NCBI GenBank assembly: GCA_002110485.1
Contig: MOWL01000067.1
Span: 2,604,001 to 2,668,000, forward strand
DNA from: Emergomyces orientalis
Lineage: Eukaryota > Ascomycota > Eurotiomycetes > Onygenales > Ajellomycetaceae
Length of the DNA stretch: 64,000 nt
Reading direction: 5' to 3'
A model generated the notes under the pieces. It was not told where the DNA came from. It saw nothing but the letters and a program-made list of their open reading frames with translations, and searched no databases. A program made the translations under genes and the position numbers. Of this stretch, positions 35,153 to 48,075 are shown piece after piece. Position 1 is the stretch's first letter. Each line of letters opens with the position of its first letter.

Positions 35153-36329
35153 TTAATGTTTCGTCCTAATATGCCTTTTCAAATTATCATTTCTCATCCC
35201 TTTACCTTTCCTGCCTGAATAATTACACCCCTCAATTGGGCAATTCAACGGAGTGAAACCTGAGACTGACTCAGGGTGTATTGATTCACGGTGTTGATTC
35301 TGGTCTTTGAGATATCTAAATGCCCCCTGGCATTCCCCTTTCTCCACATCCCTATGTTTACATTTGTGTGGAAGTGCGTGCTTTTTCATATGAGATCTGC
35401 ATATTCATCAGCTGTGAAGAAAGCCCAAGTATATCACTTGCTGCAAAAAGAATAAGAATGGTAATCAACTGAAATATAGCACTGACTTACTTTAGTTCAC
35501 ATTTTCTCTTAAAGCCAGCTAAACATTCACCACATCTGTGGAGTAGAGTAACTATGCCTGAATTTGAGTCTGGAGCATGACAAGGTGATTGGGAAGGGAA
35601 AAGCAGGTCTCCTGATGAGACTGAAGGGCTACAAATGTCGCGACCTGTATCATTGTCAAAGCAATCACCATCCTCTCCCCTTAACTCCTCGACATTTACT
35701 GGGGAAAAGGGGCTGCATTGGTCCAGCTGGTCATAATCATTACCAGCAGGAGTAACAAGGTGTATCCCCGCAATCTCCACACTCTGGCCCTGCTTTGGTT
35801 TCATAGCCATCAATATCTCTTGCTCAAATTCAAGCTCAATTCCAATTTCCAGTGATGGCTCCTGTCTCTGTTCCCATTCTTGTCCCCAGGGCCGCTGGTG
35901 CTGCGATATCGGCCCTGAGGTATGAATATCTAACCAAATGGGTTCGATGAACAAATATGGAACACCTCTATTGTAACATTCTTCTTCTACTTCTTCTTCT
36001 TCTTCTGCTTCTTCTCGGACTCTCTCATCTCCGCCTTGTTGGGCCCTTTCATCCCTGTGTTCATTTCTCCAGCACAAGTAAATGAAGACAAAGATGAAAG
36101 AGTCAAATAAGGTGGAGATGAAAGAGTCAGAGAAGAGAGAGAGAAAAAGGAAGAAGACCATGATGGTGAGTTGCTGGTGGTAAAAATTTTCGCTTCCTAC
36201 AGATGTACGTAGGAGGTTCGGCTCAAGTTGCCTGATGCTTCCCTCTCTGGTACTTTGATGGGAGAGGGAATCCTCTGTCGGGTGGTAGGAGGTGGAGCGG
36301 TAGTTTATATTTGAAGAATCAACAACCAC
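35153..36329 (-). CDS. C2H2 zinc-finger protein
   Basis: Two minus-strand exons, 35491-36329 and 35153-35396, join in frame to about 360 residues. Three C-terminal fingers span the splice: a classical C-x2-C-x12-H-x3-H finger (CGECLAGFKRKCELK joined to SHMKKH), then C-x9-C...H-x4-H (CKHRDVEKGEC to HRESIH), then C-x4-C...H-x4-H (CPIEGC to HIRTKH). The N-terminal two thirds carry a hydrophobic stretch near residues 57-90, an acidic run (REEAEEEEEVEEEC) encoded by GAA/GAG repeats, and no other domain. The true start may be a later ATG, because the hydrophobic part is odd for a nuclear factor. A DNA-binding transcription factor is likely; targets unknown. The gene sits beside an AT-rich repeat region. 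Confidence 0.7.
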
Positions 36330-36988
36330 GGGCGGGTACTCTTATCGTTTTCGAACCGGACAGGGAAGGCGATCTGCCTTGTCCGGCTGGTAGTTCCAGC
36401 AGATGCCCGAAGGGTAAGCAGATCAAAATGGAGAAAAATGAAAAGAGAAAAAGCAAAAAGAGGATATAATTAGAGTGGAATAAGATATAGATACTATACT
36501 CCGTACTATTACCACACAATCCAAGGCATCGGCAGCACCATTGAAAAAAGTTAGATGAAAAGAAAAAGGAGCAGGACGAGGAAAAGCAACAAGTCCCTTT
36601 TATATCAACTGAAAACGCCCTTTCCACTTCTCTACGCAAGGCTCACCATCCATCCATTGACACTGGTAAGGCTCTGTTTGCATTTTAGCCAAGTAAATAG
36701 CTGACGCCCTGGTTTCATTGGTTGGAGCTGCATTGATAGGCCTCAAAAATTAGCTTCGTCTGCAAGCCTGCTGCTAGTAGGCCCATCATGCGATTGGACC
36801 CCGCGAAACATTGAGGCCTACCAATGCAGTTTGTGAGCAACTGGTAAGCTACCAACAAACTTGTAGTGGTGGTGATGCGGGCACGCGAAAAGAGCAGAAG
36901 GCTATATCTTCCAATAAATGATATGTCTGATTGTCTCCGTCATTGTAAAAGGTTTAACAACATTATATGCCCCTACCCCTCCACAAAA
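36330..36988. other. Intergenic region
   Basis: Promoter of the zinc-finger gene and 3' flank of the exonuclease gene. The frame 36319-36639 is Phe/Ser/Cys-rich and not convincing. Nothing else recognised. Confidence 0.5.
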
Positions 36989-39035
36989 CTAAACTGCCTT
37001 TTGCTCCCCGTCATCCAATCCAACTACCCCTCTCTTACCAATATGCCAATGAGCTAGATCTCTGGCTGCGAGTGCGTCCTCCAGGCTGTCATGGCCCTTT
37101 TTCCCTGAATTTTGAATATCCCGCCCCAGCCTTTCTCTAGCAAGTGTCTTGAGTGACAACTTGCCACTTCCTTTATTTTTCTTCTTCCATGACTCTTGTT
37201 TGTCCTTGTCAAGGGCTTCATCAAAGTTTCCCCTGGAATTTGATGACTTTCTAGGTTCTTTATTGTCTTCATCAGGTTTCCCCTCTTCATTCTCATTTTG
37301 TTCATGCTCATGTTTAGCTGATGTTTTGTCTTGCTCTGCTGCTGCCTTCCCATTCTTTAGCCTTTTCTCAGCTTTCTCGGATTCATCTTCCTTTTGCTTT
37401 TCCAACATGGCTTCAATAATATGTGTATCAACAACAGCAGAATGGATCCACCGCAACGAGTCTAGATCATTATGGGCTGAATGCCCAACGACGATAGTCT
37501 CGGGACCAACGTAACTCCACACAGCCAATCGAGCATTGTCCCTTCCCATGATACAAGTCCCTGCCCTCCTTGCAACCTCCATATCTTGCCTGCTGACACC
37601 AGAGAATTGTGTTCTGTAGTGCTCCATTTTCACGCTTGGATACACAAGGCTATCAATGAGCACGGTCGATGAGAAGTAATCTACCAGCGTAATCCGGATG
37701 AGCTCCGAATCTCCAGATGCTGCCTGGCCCATCTCACAGTCTATGGCAACTGCAGCATGTATATCTGAAGAGGATATAATTGGTGTCCGTGGAGTTGGAT
37801 GGAACTGCCAGAGACTCTGCATTTTTCGTGGAAGATAGAAACGAGCATGATGCTGTTCAGCGCCACCACAAGGATCTGCGGACCTGGGTTGATGACAGCA
37901 TGACCATGTCTACATAAATGAATTCATGAAATTTTCTTTCAGTCAGTTGGCTGGAATCCAAGTATGTGATTTTCATATTCAGGATAGGTTTTTGCTGGAG
38001 TAGGAACATCTGTCATACCTTTCCTTGCCTGTTCCACATCAATGTACCTGGATGGAACTTGCAGTGAAGAATCTTTTTCTTTGGGGTTGGGTTGGTGCCA
38101 TCGTTCTCACGTTTTCCGTCCGTCTCATTCGCCTGTGATGAAACTTTATCCTCATCTGTATTGTGATTTGGTTTTCTTGGGCGATCCTTGGATTTTTGAC
38201 TCTCCTCCTTCCGCCGCCCTTTTTCTCTCAGACGTAGTAATTTCGCCATTGCTTTCTACCCGTTAGCTCCATTAACTATGCATCGGAGGTGGGAAATCAA
38301 AAACGAAAAAAAAGGAGCGCCCGCCTTACTTTTGCCGCACCCGTTACATCTTTTCTTCAATTCCATGTCCTCCATTGAGAGCGGGTTGAGAACATACCCA
38401 ACTTTCTCAAGTTTATCTGGCTTGGGAACGAGGGACTTCAGGTGGAACATATATTCGGGAGTTGTTTCAATGATACTAGGAGACAACTCTTGCGCTTGCT
38501 CCAACATAGTAGCCTGCCTTATGGCTAGGCCTGAACAACCACTACACCTACATTTCGTGTCGTGGGGCTGTTTAAGTGGTGATAATGGTTGTGGAGGTGC
38601 TTGTTGCTGCTGTCCTGGATATGTCCTTATTGCTAAAGGAGCCGACGTGACATGCTCTTGTGTTGAAATAGGTGTCAACGGCGGGAAATGCCTGTCCCTT
38701 GGCTCTGGGGTAAGCTGTTCTTGTCCTTCATCCATGGAGTTTAACGACCTGTTGAGATTGTTCCGATTCCTGTTGTTCTTTTGTTCCGTGGAAAAGGAGA
38801 GGTAGGCAGGGTATTTAACTGCTCCAGGACTACTATTACTATTATTTGAAGCCAGGGAATTCGCTTCGCGCCATGAGTTATTTTTGCCCTTTTTGAGAGA
38901 TCTTTGAGGGCGAGCGCGAGTTTTATGTTGGGCGGAAGTAGATGGAAGTGAGGATGGCGATGATGGTTGCACTGTCCCTTCTTCCCCTTTACGACTTCCC
39001 CTTCCCTTTCTTGGGCTGGAAGCGGATACATTCAT
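36989..39035 (-). CDS. RNA exonuclease of the REX4 (DEDDh) type with zinc-binding N-terminal part
   Basis: 3'-5' exoribonuclease, probably in nuclear RNA or rRNA processing. Three minus-strand exons, 38330-39035, 38019-38251 and 36989-37909, join in frame to 619 residues. A Cys/His module is spread across the exons: KKRCNGCGK, then LHCKFHPGTLMWN, then TWSCCHQPRSADPCGGAEQHH, as in fungal REX-type proteins. The nuclease domain begins with VAIDCEMG (Asp, Glu), continues with VVGHSAHNDLDSLRW (Asp) and ends with GHDSLEDALAARDLAHWH (His, Asp), so the DEDDh residues are all present. A charged Lys/Glu insertion of about 80 residues (roughly 480-562) splits the domain between the second and third motifs. 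Residues 1-110 are low complexity. Confidence 0.9.
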
Positions 39036-41366
39036 TGTACCAAAATTATGCTTAACATAAGCTCGAGTTGGATGGTAGATGATACCTGCATTGCTGAAAG
39101 TTAGCTATAATGTCGACAAGGCCTGGGCACAGAAAGAAAGCTGCGCTTGCGCCTGGACTCACTTCGTCAAGTAGATAATTACCGGTTCTCTGGTAATACT
39201 ATAGTTTTGAGCCAACACACTCAGACATCTGTACTAAACAGAGAGAGGCAAGGCCATATATCAAATGAGTCCCTTGTGGACATTTCACTCCTGGCTCAAA
39301 ATAAGCAAGTCAGGGAAAATAAATGAGGGAGCGAGCAAACCTATATATGCCTTTTCTCAGAACCCTATAATTGCATTAAAATGCAGATAGTAGTAATAAT
39401 ACTAAAAAGGAGCAGCAACAATGCCTCTTCACACCACCCAGCCTCGTCCTAACAAACACGGCTTGAGTCCTGCAAGGCCAATCCGATCCCTTCCTATTGG
39501 ATTCCATATTCACCAACCATGACAGAACTCAACCCAACACCCGCCAACATATCACAGTAAAGCAAGTCCAAGGCCAACCATCACCCAACCTTTTTAACCT
39601 CGAGTGCCTAATTCCATAAAATCTGAATGGCCTTTTTTTTTTCTCTCAAAAGGCTGCGAGTGACGTGGCCGTGTCAGTGAGCCAGTTATGCAGGATATAT
39701 GTGTTGTCTCACCCCATGAGAACGTATCAGGGTTGGAATTGGCGGTTGACGTAAAAGAGGAGATCGAGAATAGAGGAGCAAAAAGTCGGGGAACCGGCCA
39801 AAAGAAATATGACATCCCCTCTCACACGCACTTCCCCACCTTAACTGGAAAGGAAACGGGTTCCAAGTTAACCAGTAATAGATTCTGCCGCAACATGGTT
39901 CATGATGGGATTGGATAGAAAAGGAGGATCGAGAAGGGGGGGCCTCAAACGAAAGTATGACTCAACAGGACCCGTTGGTGATTAATTAAAAAATCAAGAA
40001 GCAGACCAAGAGCGACACAATAGAATGGTGCATAAAAGTCTGGATTAGAATAAAACGAGTAATTATGATGTAGGAATTCTATTCTCTCATTTGCCATAGC
40101 CAGGACTCAAGATACGCTCACATGGTGCGCATACAAGGCTGGTATAATTCCATCGAAAAAGCCAGGCACAGTCGCAAGATTAGCCTTGTCAACTTTATAT
40201 TTATATTAATAATTCGTAGAAATGTTAGAAGCTGTAGAGAAAGTAGAATCAGTAGCATCAGTCCACAGTTAAAAGGAAAAAAAGCTCCACAAGAGAGTTA
40301 GCTTATCAAGATGGCTGGGTTTCCATGTGTTCTATGCATAGGTCAATAGTTAAGTTAAAGCTGAGATTGAATCAGCGTCCGAGGTAAATACTTTATGGAA
40401 TAATTGAACCGCAGAGGTAAATGAAACCATTTGGCAAAGTTCACTAATTAACGCCGAGATAAACGCGATAAACGCAGGGGTAGGCAATCCAGCTAACTCA
40501 GGGGTGCCAAGATATGCAGAGTTGGCCCAGTATTCAGGTCGAAGCACAACGGTCGGGGGCAAAAGCAAAACTTGAACTTATATATAAAATCCACCTAAGC
40601 TTGAAGTATCAAGTAGATATCTTGATGAATTGATGAAAAAATACACGTATAGTCATCAACTATAGAAAAGTCCTGGAGGATTCAATAATTAATTTTGTTT
40701 CCCCCCTTTTTTATGCTAGAATATTGAACACTCACCTACTGAGTCAGAACTTGATACTATGTACTAATTGACAAAACCATCATTGATTCGCCCTTCAGGA
40801 CAATGATCGGTTGTGACGCCCATGTACACACTTGGCTTAGGTCCATTGAGGAATATGTTCTGCGAACACAATGCCTCGCTTGTTCTGTTCTGTGCTCTAA
40901 TAGCGGCTTGAAATTAGTCAATATATAGTAGTATCTGGTAGGTAGTAAGTATGTATGTGATATTGAGCCGTAGCGGGTTATAGTTAGTTGAACGTTGAAC
41001 GAGTCCAGTATAAACAGTAACAAACCGCAGAGTGGAAATCATTAATAAAATGCATCTTCCTTTCAGTTCTTCACGTATATAAAAGTGTTAATTATATCTT
41101 TATATTATTGTAGTCCAGAACCCGCCCGCCGAGAGTTGGAGTTACATCCCCCCAGCGTGCTGAGTCAGCTACTCCATTTTTGACTGCAAAAACCATGATC
41201 CATCCCGTTTGTCTATCCCCAACAACCACCAACTCTTCTTCCCGCCCTCCAATTGCTCTTCACCCGCCTCTCTTTTTCACGTCTACTTGTCTTCTATCGC
41301 TGCGGATATACTGTCTTTGTTTTGCGTACTCACTTCCGCTCCCTTCCTTTGAAATCTCAAATAGTT
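39036..41366. other. Intergenic region upstream of LPD1
   Basis: About 2.3 kb, AT-rich in its middle, without a supportable gene. The last 150 bases before 41367 are C/T-rich, as in fungal promoters. No repeat structure is evident to me. Confidence 0.5.
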
Positions 41367-43188
41367 ATGTTCCGCCCCATGTTCCCTCGTCTGGCCGCCG
41401 GACGGACGGTTATCCGACCATTCCCGCAATCACAAATATCGCCTTCCTCAGTTCCTCTCTCCGGAGCCTATATCCTTAGATACTCGAGAAGAGGTTACGC
41501 TACGAACTCAGGTGAGGAGACCCTTATCAGCACTGTCAATTGTGTTGTAGTAGTAGCAGTAGCAGCAGCAGCAGCAGCAGCAGGCTCAGAATTCTGACCA
41601 CTGACATCATCACCATCTCAATTGCAGACGAACATGATTTGGTTATAATAGGCGGTGGTGTTGCTGGATATGTGGCTGCGATTAAAGCTGGTCAGGAAGG
41701 TCTAAAAGTAACGTACTCCCTCAATCCGTTGCGGCGGCTGTTGTGAGAATTTTTTATTTTGTCTTCATACATCAAAACCTCGCTTACCATCGGGTAGACT
41801 GTTTGTATCGAGAAACGAGGAAAATTGGGCGGCACATGTTTGAACGTCGGATGTATCCCATCGAAGTCCCTTCTAAATAACTCTCACCTATACCATCAAG
41901 TCCTCCACGATACCAAGAAGCGCGGAATCGAAGTCGGAGATGTCAAGCTCAACCTCGAGCAGATGATGAAGGCGAAGGACTCCTCCGTCGATTCCCTCAC
42001 AAAAGGCATTGAGTTCCTGCTGAAGAAAAACAAGGTCGACTATATTAAGGGAACCGGCTCGTTTGTCGACCAGAACACTGTCAAGGTTGATCTACTGGAA
42101 GGTGGTGAGAAGGTTCTGAAGGGGAAGAATATCATTGTCGCTACTGGCAGTGAATCTACTCCTTTCCCTGGCTTGACCGTCGATGAGAAGCGCATCATCA
42201 CAAGCACTGGAGCTCTATCGCTCACAGAAGTGCCAAAGAAGATGGTTGTCATTGGTGGTGGTATCATTGGTCTGGAAATGGTATAGTTTACTTCCCCCCC
42301 TTTCCAGGACTCTGTCTGGGTTTGTCTAAGCTCTGACACATAAATTAGGCCTCCGTATGGTCCCGATTGGGCGCAGAAGTCACCGTCGTCGAATTCCTAG
42401 GCCAAATCGGCGGTCCAGGAATGGATGCCGAGATTGCCAAGCAAGCGCAGAAGATCCTGGGAAGACAGGGTATCAAATTCCTCGTCAACACAAAAGTCAC
42501 CTCGGGCGACGCCAGCGGCGAAAACGTCGTTCTCAACGTCGAGGCTGCCAAGGGCGGTAAGGAACAAACTCTAGACGCTGACGTCGTGCTCGTCGCCATC
42601 GGCCGCAGACCGTACACCGAGGGTCTGGGTCTGGACAAAGTCGGCCTCGAAGTCGACGAGAAGGGCCGCGTAGTCATCGACCAGGAATACCGGACAAAGG
42701 CCCAGCATATCCGTGTTATTGGCGATTGCACATTCGGCCCCATGCTGGCCCACAAGGCGGAGGAGGAAGCCGTCGCGGCCGTCGAGTATATCAAGAAGGG
42801 TTACGGCCATGTCAACTACGCCGCCATCCCCAGCGTCATGTACACACATCCCGAAGTGGCCTGGGTAGGCCAGAACGAGGCCGAAGTCAAAGCTGCCGGC
42901 ATCAAGTACCGCGTCGGCACATTCCCGTTCAGCGCCAACTCGCGCGCCAAGACCAATCTTGAGACGGAGGGCCAGGTGAAGTTCATCGCGGATGCGGAGA
43001 CGGATCGGATTCTGGGCGTGCATATCATCGGCGCCTGTGCGGGTGAGATGATTGCGGAGGCCACGCTGGCTATTGAGTATGGTGCTAGCTGTGAGGATGT
43101 GGCGCGGACGTGTCATGCGCACCCGACGCTTTCGGAGGCGTTCAAGGAGGCGGCTATGGCTACTTATTCGAAGGCTATTCATTTTTAG
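41367..43188 (+). CDS. LPD1: Dihydrolipoamide dehydrogenase, mitochondrial
   Basis: E3 component shared by pyruvate and 2-oxoglutarate dehydrogenases and the glycine cleavage system; reoxidises dihydrolipoamide with NAD. Four exons, 41367-41511, 41628-41707, 41798-42280 and 42349-43188, join in frame to 515 residues. The N-terminus is Arg/Ser-rich and fits a mitochondrial presequence. FAD motif GGGVAGYVAA, redox disulfide GGTCLNVGCIPSKS, NAD motif GGGIIGLEM and the C-terminal base pair HAHPTLSE are all present. The start is the first ATG followed by a good presequence; the frame is open upstream to 41253, but that part looks like leader. Intron 1 contains a run of seven CAG triplets at 41563-41583. 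Confidence 0.97.
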
Positions 43189-44234
43189 AAAGGATGTGTT
43201 TTCCTTCACCTTCCTTTCTTTTTTATTATATTTGTCTCCACGATAATCCCCTCCCGGGTTACAACCCTACATACCTGAGATTAAAAAAATCCCCCCCTCC
43301 CAGGCCAAATCGCATAAAATGCCATCCATATATGCAAATATGCCCCTTCAACTGATGTCAATGTACCCCTACTAACTTACCAATATAACTCTCTCTGTCA
43401 AATATACTACTATGGTTCCCGTCCGTCTGGAACAATTCTCCAAGCGTTCTTAAACTATTTCCCCCTATTTTGTTTTCCCGTCGTGTCAAATTTTTACCAG
43501 TTCCATTTTTGTATTTGTGTCAATAACAAACCTTCATATTTTTTTATTTTTTTTTCGTTGATAAATAACCATATATACACGTACACACAATCACAAGCAC
43601 AAGCACGCTGGAACTTTTTGTCTTTGCCGTTGTCATGTCTTTTTGATGATACACGGAAACCCCTGAAACAAAATACCTAGATATGCGTGAGAGAGAAATG
43701 ATCAGAAACAAAAGGAAGACAAAAAGAACTCAACTAAACTGAATAAGAAAAGATAAATGCATGGATATATTTATATAAACTTCTGGATCAATACACAAAC
43801 ATCCTGCAGCTATTGCCACTTCTTAATTCTGCGAAAATTTGACTGATCCTGGGATTGTTGATGCATTAGTATAAACATTGAGCTGATGAACATGATGATT
43901 GAGTGTAGGAGATGGTACGTTTCTACAGATATTATATTCACTGTTTTGCGGTTGGAGAGGAGGGCTGAGAATGGGAGTTTCAGGATTTCCGATTGAAATC
44001 TGAAAAACCGAATGGAAACTGTGTGGTTTGGAATGAAGATAAAAAATTATCCTATCATAATAAAATAATAGGAGTAGTTATGCGTGGGTTTTGTATATGT
44101 AGGCAGCTATTGTATGCTGCTTGCAATGAACTAGAATTCTATCCAGCGCAGACATTCTTCTACCTACATCTACATATATTTCTAATAAGATCTCACAAAG
44201 AGCAGCAAAAAAGGCGAAGTATTTCCATTCTAAT
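43189..44234. other. 3'-3' intergenic region
   Basis: AT-rich gap between the ends of LPD1 and the phosphoribomutase gene. No gene supported. Confidence 0.6.
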
Positions 44235-47016
44235 CTATCTAGGTACATCAAAAACATACCCCGACGATGTAACAACCTGCTCCGCACATGTTACACCAGG
44301 CGCATAAGGCCTGAGCCAATCTTCCAACACAGCCATAAACACATCGCAGACGGCTTTAACCGCCCGGTCGCGCGAGTCAGAGCAGCTTTCGATATATACT
44401 GTCAAATCACGTTAGTCAACCGTTCTATTTCGCATCATACACTTATACCACGAATAATTCAACGCAAGAAAACTAAAAACAGACAAAAGGCTTACTTTTA
44501 ATCTTCGGCTCCGTCCCCGAACCCCGCAAAGTAAACCGAACCCCTCGCTCCGACCACACCGTCACCATCTGACTATTCGGATCAACTGGTAACTGCATCC
44601 CATCCATCCCATCGCCAGCGCCAGCGCCGGAGTCAAACCCAAAAGTAACATCTCGCCAGCGCATAATCGGCAACGACCCAACCGTCCCCATCCCCACCTC
44701 CTTCATATCCCCTTTTGCCCCCTTCCCCGCAACCCTCCCACGAATCCCTTCAAACAGCTTCCCCGTAACCTCCACATCCGGCGAAATAAAATACGTGTTC
44801 AAATTCTCGAAATACCCATACCGCCCGTACAGTTGCATCAACTTTCCATACGGTGTTAGCCCCTCATTGACCCGCCAGTGAGTTTCGGCGGCGAGGAAGA
44901 TCATAGCGGCGGTTAAGCCGTCTTTGTCGTAGCTGATTGCCGGGAACATGTAGCCGAGGGCTTCTTCAAAAGCGAAGGGGACGGTGTATTCTCCACCTTC
45001 TATTTCATTACTGCTGCTAGAAGGGGCAGATTCGAGGCGTCTTGTGACGTTACCGAGCCATTTGAAGCCGGTGAGGGTTTCTTGGAAATGAAAAGATTCT
45101 GCATGGGCGATTTTGGAGAGCATGCTAGTTGAGACGGCGGTGGTAAGCATTGCTATCTTCTTTTGGCGGTTCGGGTTAGTTTTATCCTGCGATTTGATTG
45201 TGTCGAGCATGTAGGAGGCGAAGAGGATGCCGAGTTGATCGCCGGTGAATTTTATCCAGTTGCCGCTGGCGAGAGTTAAGTTAGATACGGAGATAGAAGG
45301 GTCGGATATTAAAATAAATAAATAATAATAATAAAGAGTTCAACATACTTAACTTTTTCCGCCACGGCAAGCCGATCAGCATCCGGATCATTAGCGATTA
45401 TCAGGTCGCGGCCAACTGCGTCGGCGGTTTTCATTGCTAGATCTAACGCGCCGCTTTCTTCAGGATTCGGGAAAGTAACAGTCGGAAAATCCGGGTCTGG
45501 TTTTTCCTGTTCGGCAACGACGGTTATTAGATCTTTTATACCCAGCTGCTCGCAGAGGCGGGACATGATAGAATGCCCGACGCCGTGTAAGGGGGTGTAG
45601 ACGAATGGTCTTGGAGGGCCCGGTGTGAGTTTGGCGGAGTTCTATGGCAGATTTTTGTTAGTGAAGGAGGGAAGAAGGGGGTAGCGAGTGGTCAAATAAC
45701 GTACCACGAACTGAGTGACGGCGTCACAGTAGATTGTCGCCGTATCCTCGTAGCAATCCAAGGCAAGATACTTGTTTTCATCCATTGTGTCCCAGGCGGA
45801 CGGCCAAGGCTCCAGATTTTCTTGTATTAATTCGGCGATCTCCGCGTCCATGGGGGAGTTTATCTGGCAGCCGTTTGAAACGTATCTATAATTCTTGGTT
45901 AGCAAATTCTAACAATTCAGAGATAGGAGAAATGGCATCTGAAAAGCTAACACTTTATATCCTAAAAATACCCATCGCGTACATTAGTAAAATGTAGAAT
46001 CCAACAACCTCTGACAGAATATGCACAAACCATTATCTCTCGCAGGATTCTACCCCAAACAAAACAAACTCATCCGTCAGCAAAAGCGATCCCTTACCAC
46101 CTCATTCGCCCAATTCATCTACAATCCAATGAGAACTCACATGACTAGCCGTGACCATAACCCCCCCAGCTGCTCGATGCCTCAACACACCAAAAGGCAC
46201 AAGCGGCGTCGGCCCAGCGCTCCGATACCACAACACCCGAATCCCCTCAGCAGCAAACGCATTGGCAGCCAGCATAGCAAACTTTTTCGAGTTATGCCGT
46301 GCATCGCGGCCAATAACGACTGAAGGCTGCTCTGGTAACTGCTGATGCGACTTTTTGATAAATTTGGCGAGGCCCTGAGAGGCCTGGATGACGGTTAGGG
46401 AATTCATGGATGAAAAACCGGCTTGCATGCGGCCGCGGAGACCGGCAGTGCCGAATTCGATGCCTGGGTATGTAAGTAAGCAATTGAAACCTGAGCGGAA
46501 AGAGGAGCTATTGAAGGGATGCATTGATAATATATCTTTATCTTTCTTCATTGGCCGCACCACATTGTCCCGAATTAAAATAATAAAAATAATAAAAATA
46601 ATAAAAATAGAGAGACATGAACCCACGCTTCCGTAGCCGCCCCTCCAACTCAGCCTCATTCTTCTCATCGCGCAGTCTGATGATTTCAGCGCGGGTTTCG
46701 GGATCCTAATAAAACCACATATATCAACAGCTGTAACACAGGTGAACCATCCAGCGAGAGCCATGGTCAAAGAAACAAAATCAGCGAGAATGAATGAACA
46801 AGAAGGTGACTAACACTGCCTTCAAGTAGGCAAATAGGCAAGTAGTTAAATGCTCGTTGTTAAAACGTGAATTGAAACGTACATGGTCCCATACCAGCCA
46901 TTGCTTGACTAGATCTGAAAGTGGCATCTGCATTTTATTTATGTGTTAGTCGGAACGGTGGTTGGAGATTAAATAGGTTATTCATGTTGACGGCTTACTG
47001 TAGATATGTCCGCCAT
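44235..47016 (-). CDS. PRM15: Phosphoribomutase / phosphoglucomutase-2-like phosphohexomutase
   Basis: Alpha-D-phosphohexomutase that probably interconverts ribose 1- and 5-phosphate (yeast Prm15/Pgm3 type), with weaker glucose phosphate activity. Ten minus-strand exons: 46999-47016, 46883-46927, 46627-46705, 46141-46463, 46031-46049, 45952-45961, 45705-45885, 45349-45641, 44496-45265 and 44235-44398. They join in frame to 633 residues. Active-site serine loop TASHNP is split by an intron; metal loop NDPDADRLAV, sugar loop FEEALGYMF and phosphate loop RGSGTEPKIK follow in order. The start is FGTAGLRGRM-type (IEFGTAGLRGRM). Exon 6 is only 10 bases (coding the GYKV junction). Length fits the about 620-residue family. 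An AATAAAA tandem sits in intron 3. Confidence 0.92.
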
Positions 47017-48075
47017 TTAGACAGATTGGACTTCTTTACTCGTCTTATGCACTCTATAGGCAAAGTAGTATATCAATTTATCACTGTGTAGTTAGTTGTC
47101 CGCTAGACTCGAGTAATGCAGATACTTCGCAGTCCCTCTCGCGCCTGGTTGGATGCGTATGCCTGTTCAGTGGTCCAAGTTAATTTAATTGCCCTTTTGT
47201 ATCAAACCACCCCAATTATCATTGCTCGGAAGAATACAATGAATCATACCTATATCTATGTAAGCCCTCTTTCAAACATGCAATAGTAAAACCCCGGGAA
47301 TTTGTTGCTTGATGTTGGTGATGTTTGGGTGGGGTGAAATGCGCCACAACCGTCTCTTTATCTGGGATTTAACTTTTAGTTGCCAATCATCGTCATTTTG
47401 ACGGGAGGACCCCGTAGTGTGCAAATTCCCCGTGGAGGGCAGTGTGTATTTGGCTGAAATCCCTGCATTTCACTTTACGAGTTGTTGTATGAAGGCAAGA
47501 AAAGTCAACTATTTCCTAGGTAACTAACTACCTACTCATTTAACGATTTAATGCAGGTTTTTGATGCCTTTCTAAAAACCTCCTCCCATCATGACCCAAG
47601 CTTTGTCAATCGAGCGTAGCTAATCCATGCAACCGTCTACCCTTGTTTCAGCTTCGCTCAATTCGCTCAAGTGTCCAAGCCATTGATCTGTGTTGCCAAC
47701 GGAAGAATTCGTTGGGCTAATTAACTTTATATCCACCTGTTTTGTTCAATTGAGCATGCTGGGTCAATTGATTGATAATGGATAGTTTGATCGGCATCAC
47801 ATGATTCCTTCGTTAGTCAGGCCTTTTTATCAGACACGCCCAAAAATTCCAACCCCAAGGATCATTCAACATTCAAACATTCAACATTCAACTCTGCGCA
47901 CACCTCCGTTCGTTCTGCCGTGTCTGGCCCGGGTTCCTCAATGGTGTCGGCCATCACTGTCATTCTCTTTGCCCTTCGTTTATTCATCCAGTGAACCCGA
48001 AATTCCTTCTTTTGGAGCCCTTAACCACCAAATCCCCCCGTCCCGTGGAACCCAGGACCTACCCCGCAAGCAACT
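47017..48075. promoter_or_regulatory. Divergent promoter region, phosphoribomutase and sphingolipid desaturase
   Basis: About 1.06 kb between two divergent starts. Four CATTCAA heptamers at 47863-47891 lie about 185-213 bases before the desaturase ATG; the same heptamer recurs upstream of SMC4. No gene in between. Confidence 0.5.

Noticed and set aside
41253..41366. In-frame upstream extension of LPD1
   Set aside because: The extension is Phe/Leu/Arg-rich leader-like sequence; the ATG at 41367 gives a normal mitochondrial presequence.
42571..43209. 212-residue minus-strand open frame
   Set aside because: Antisense shadow of the GC-biased LPD1 exon 4.
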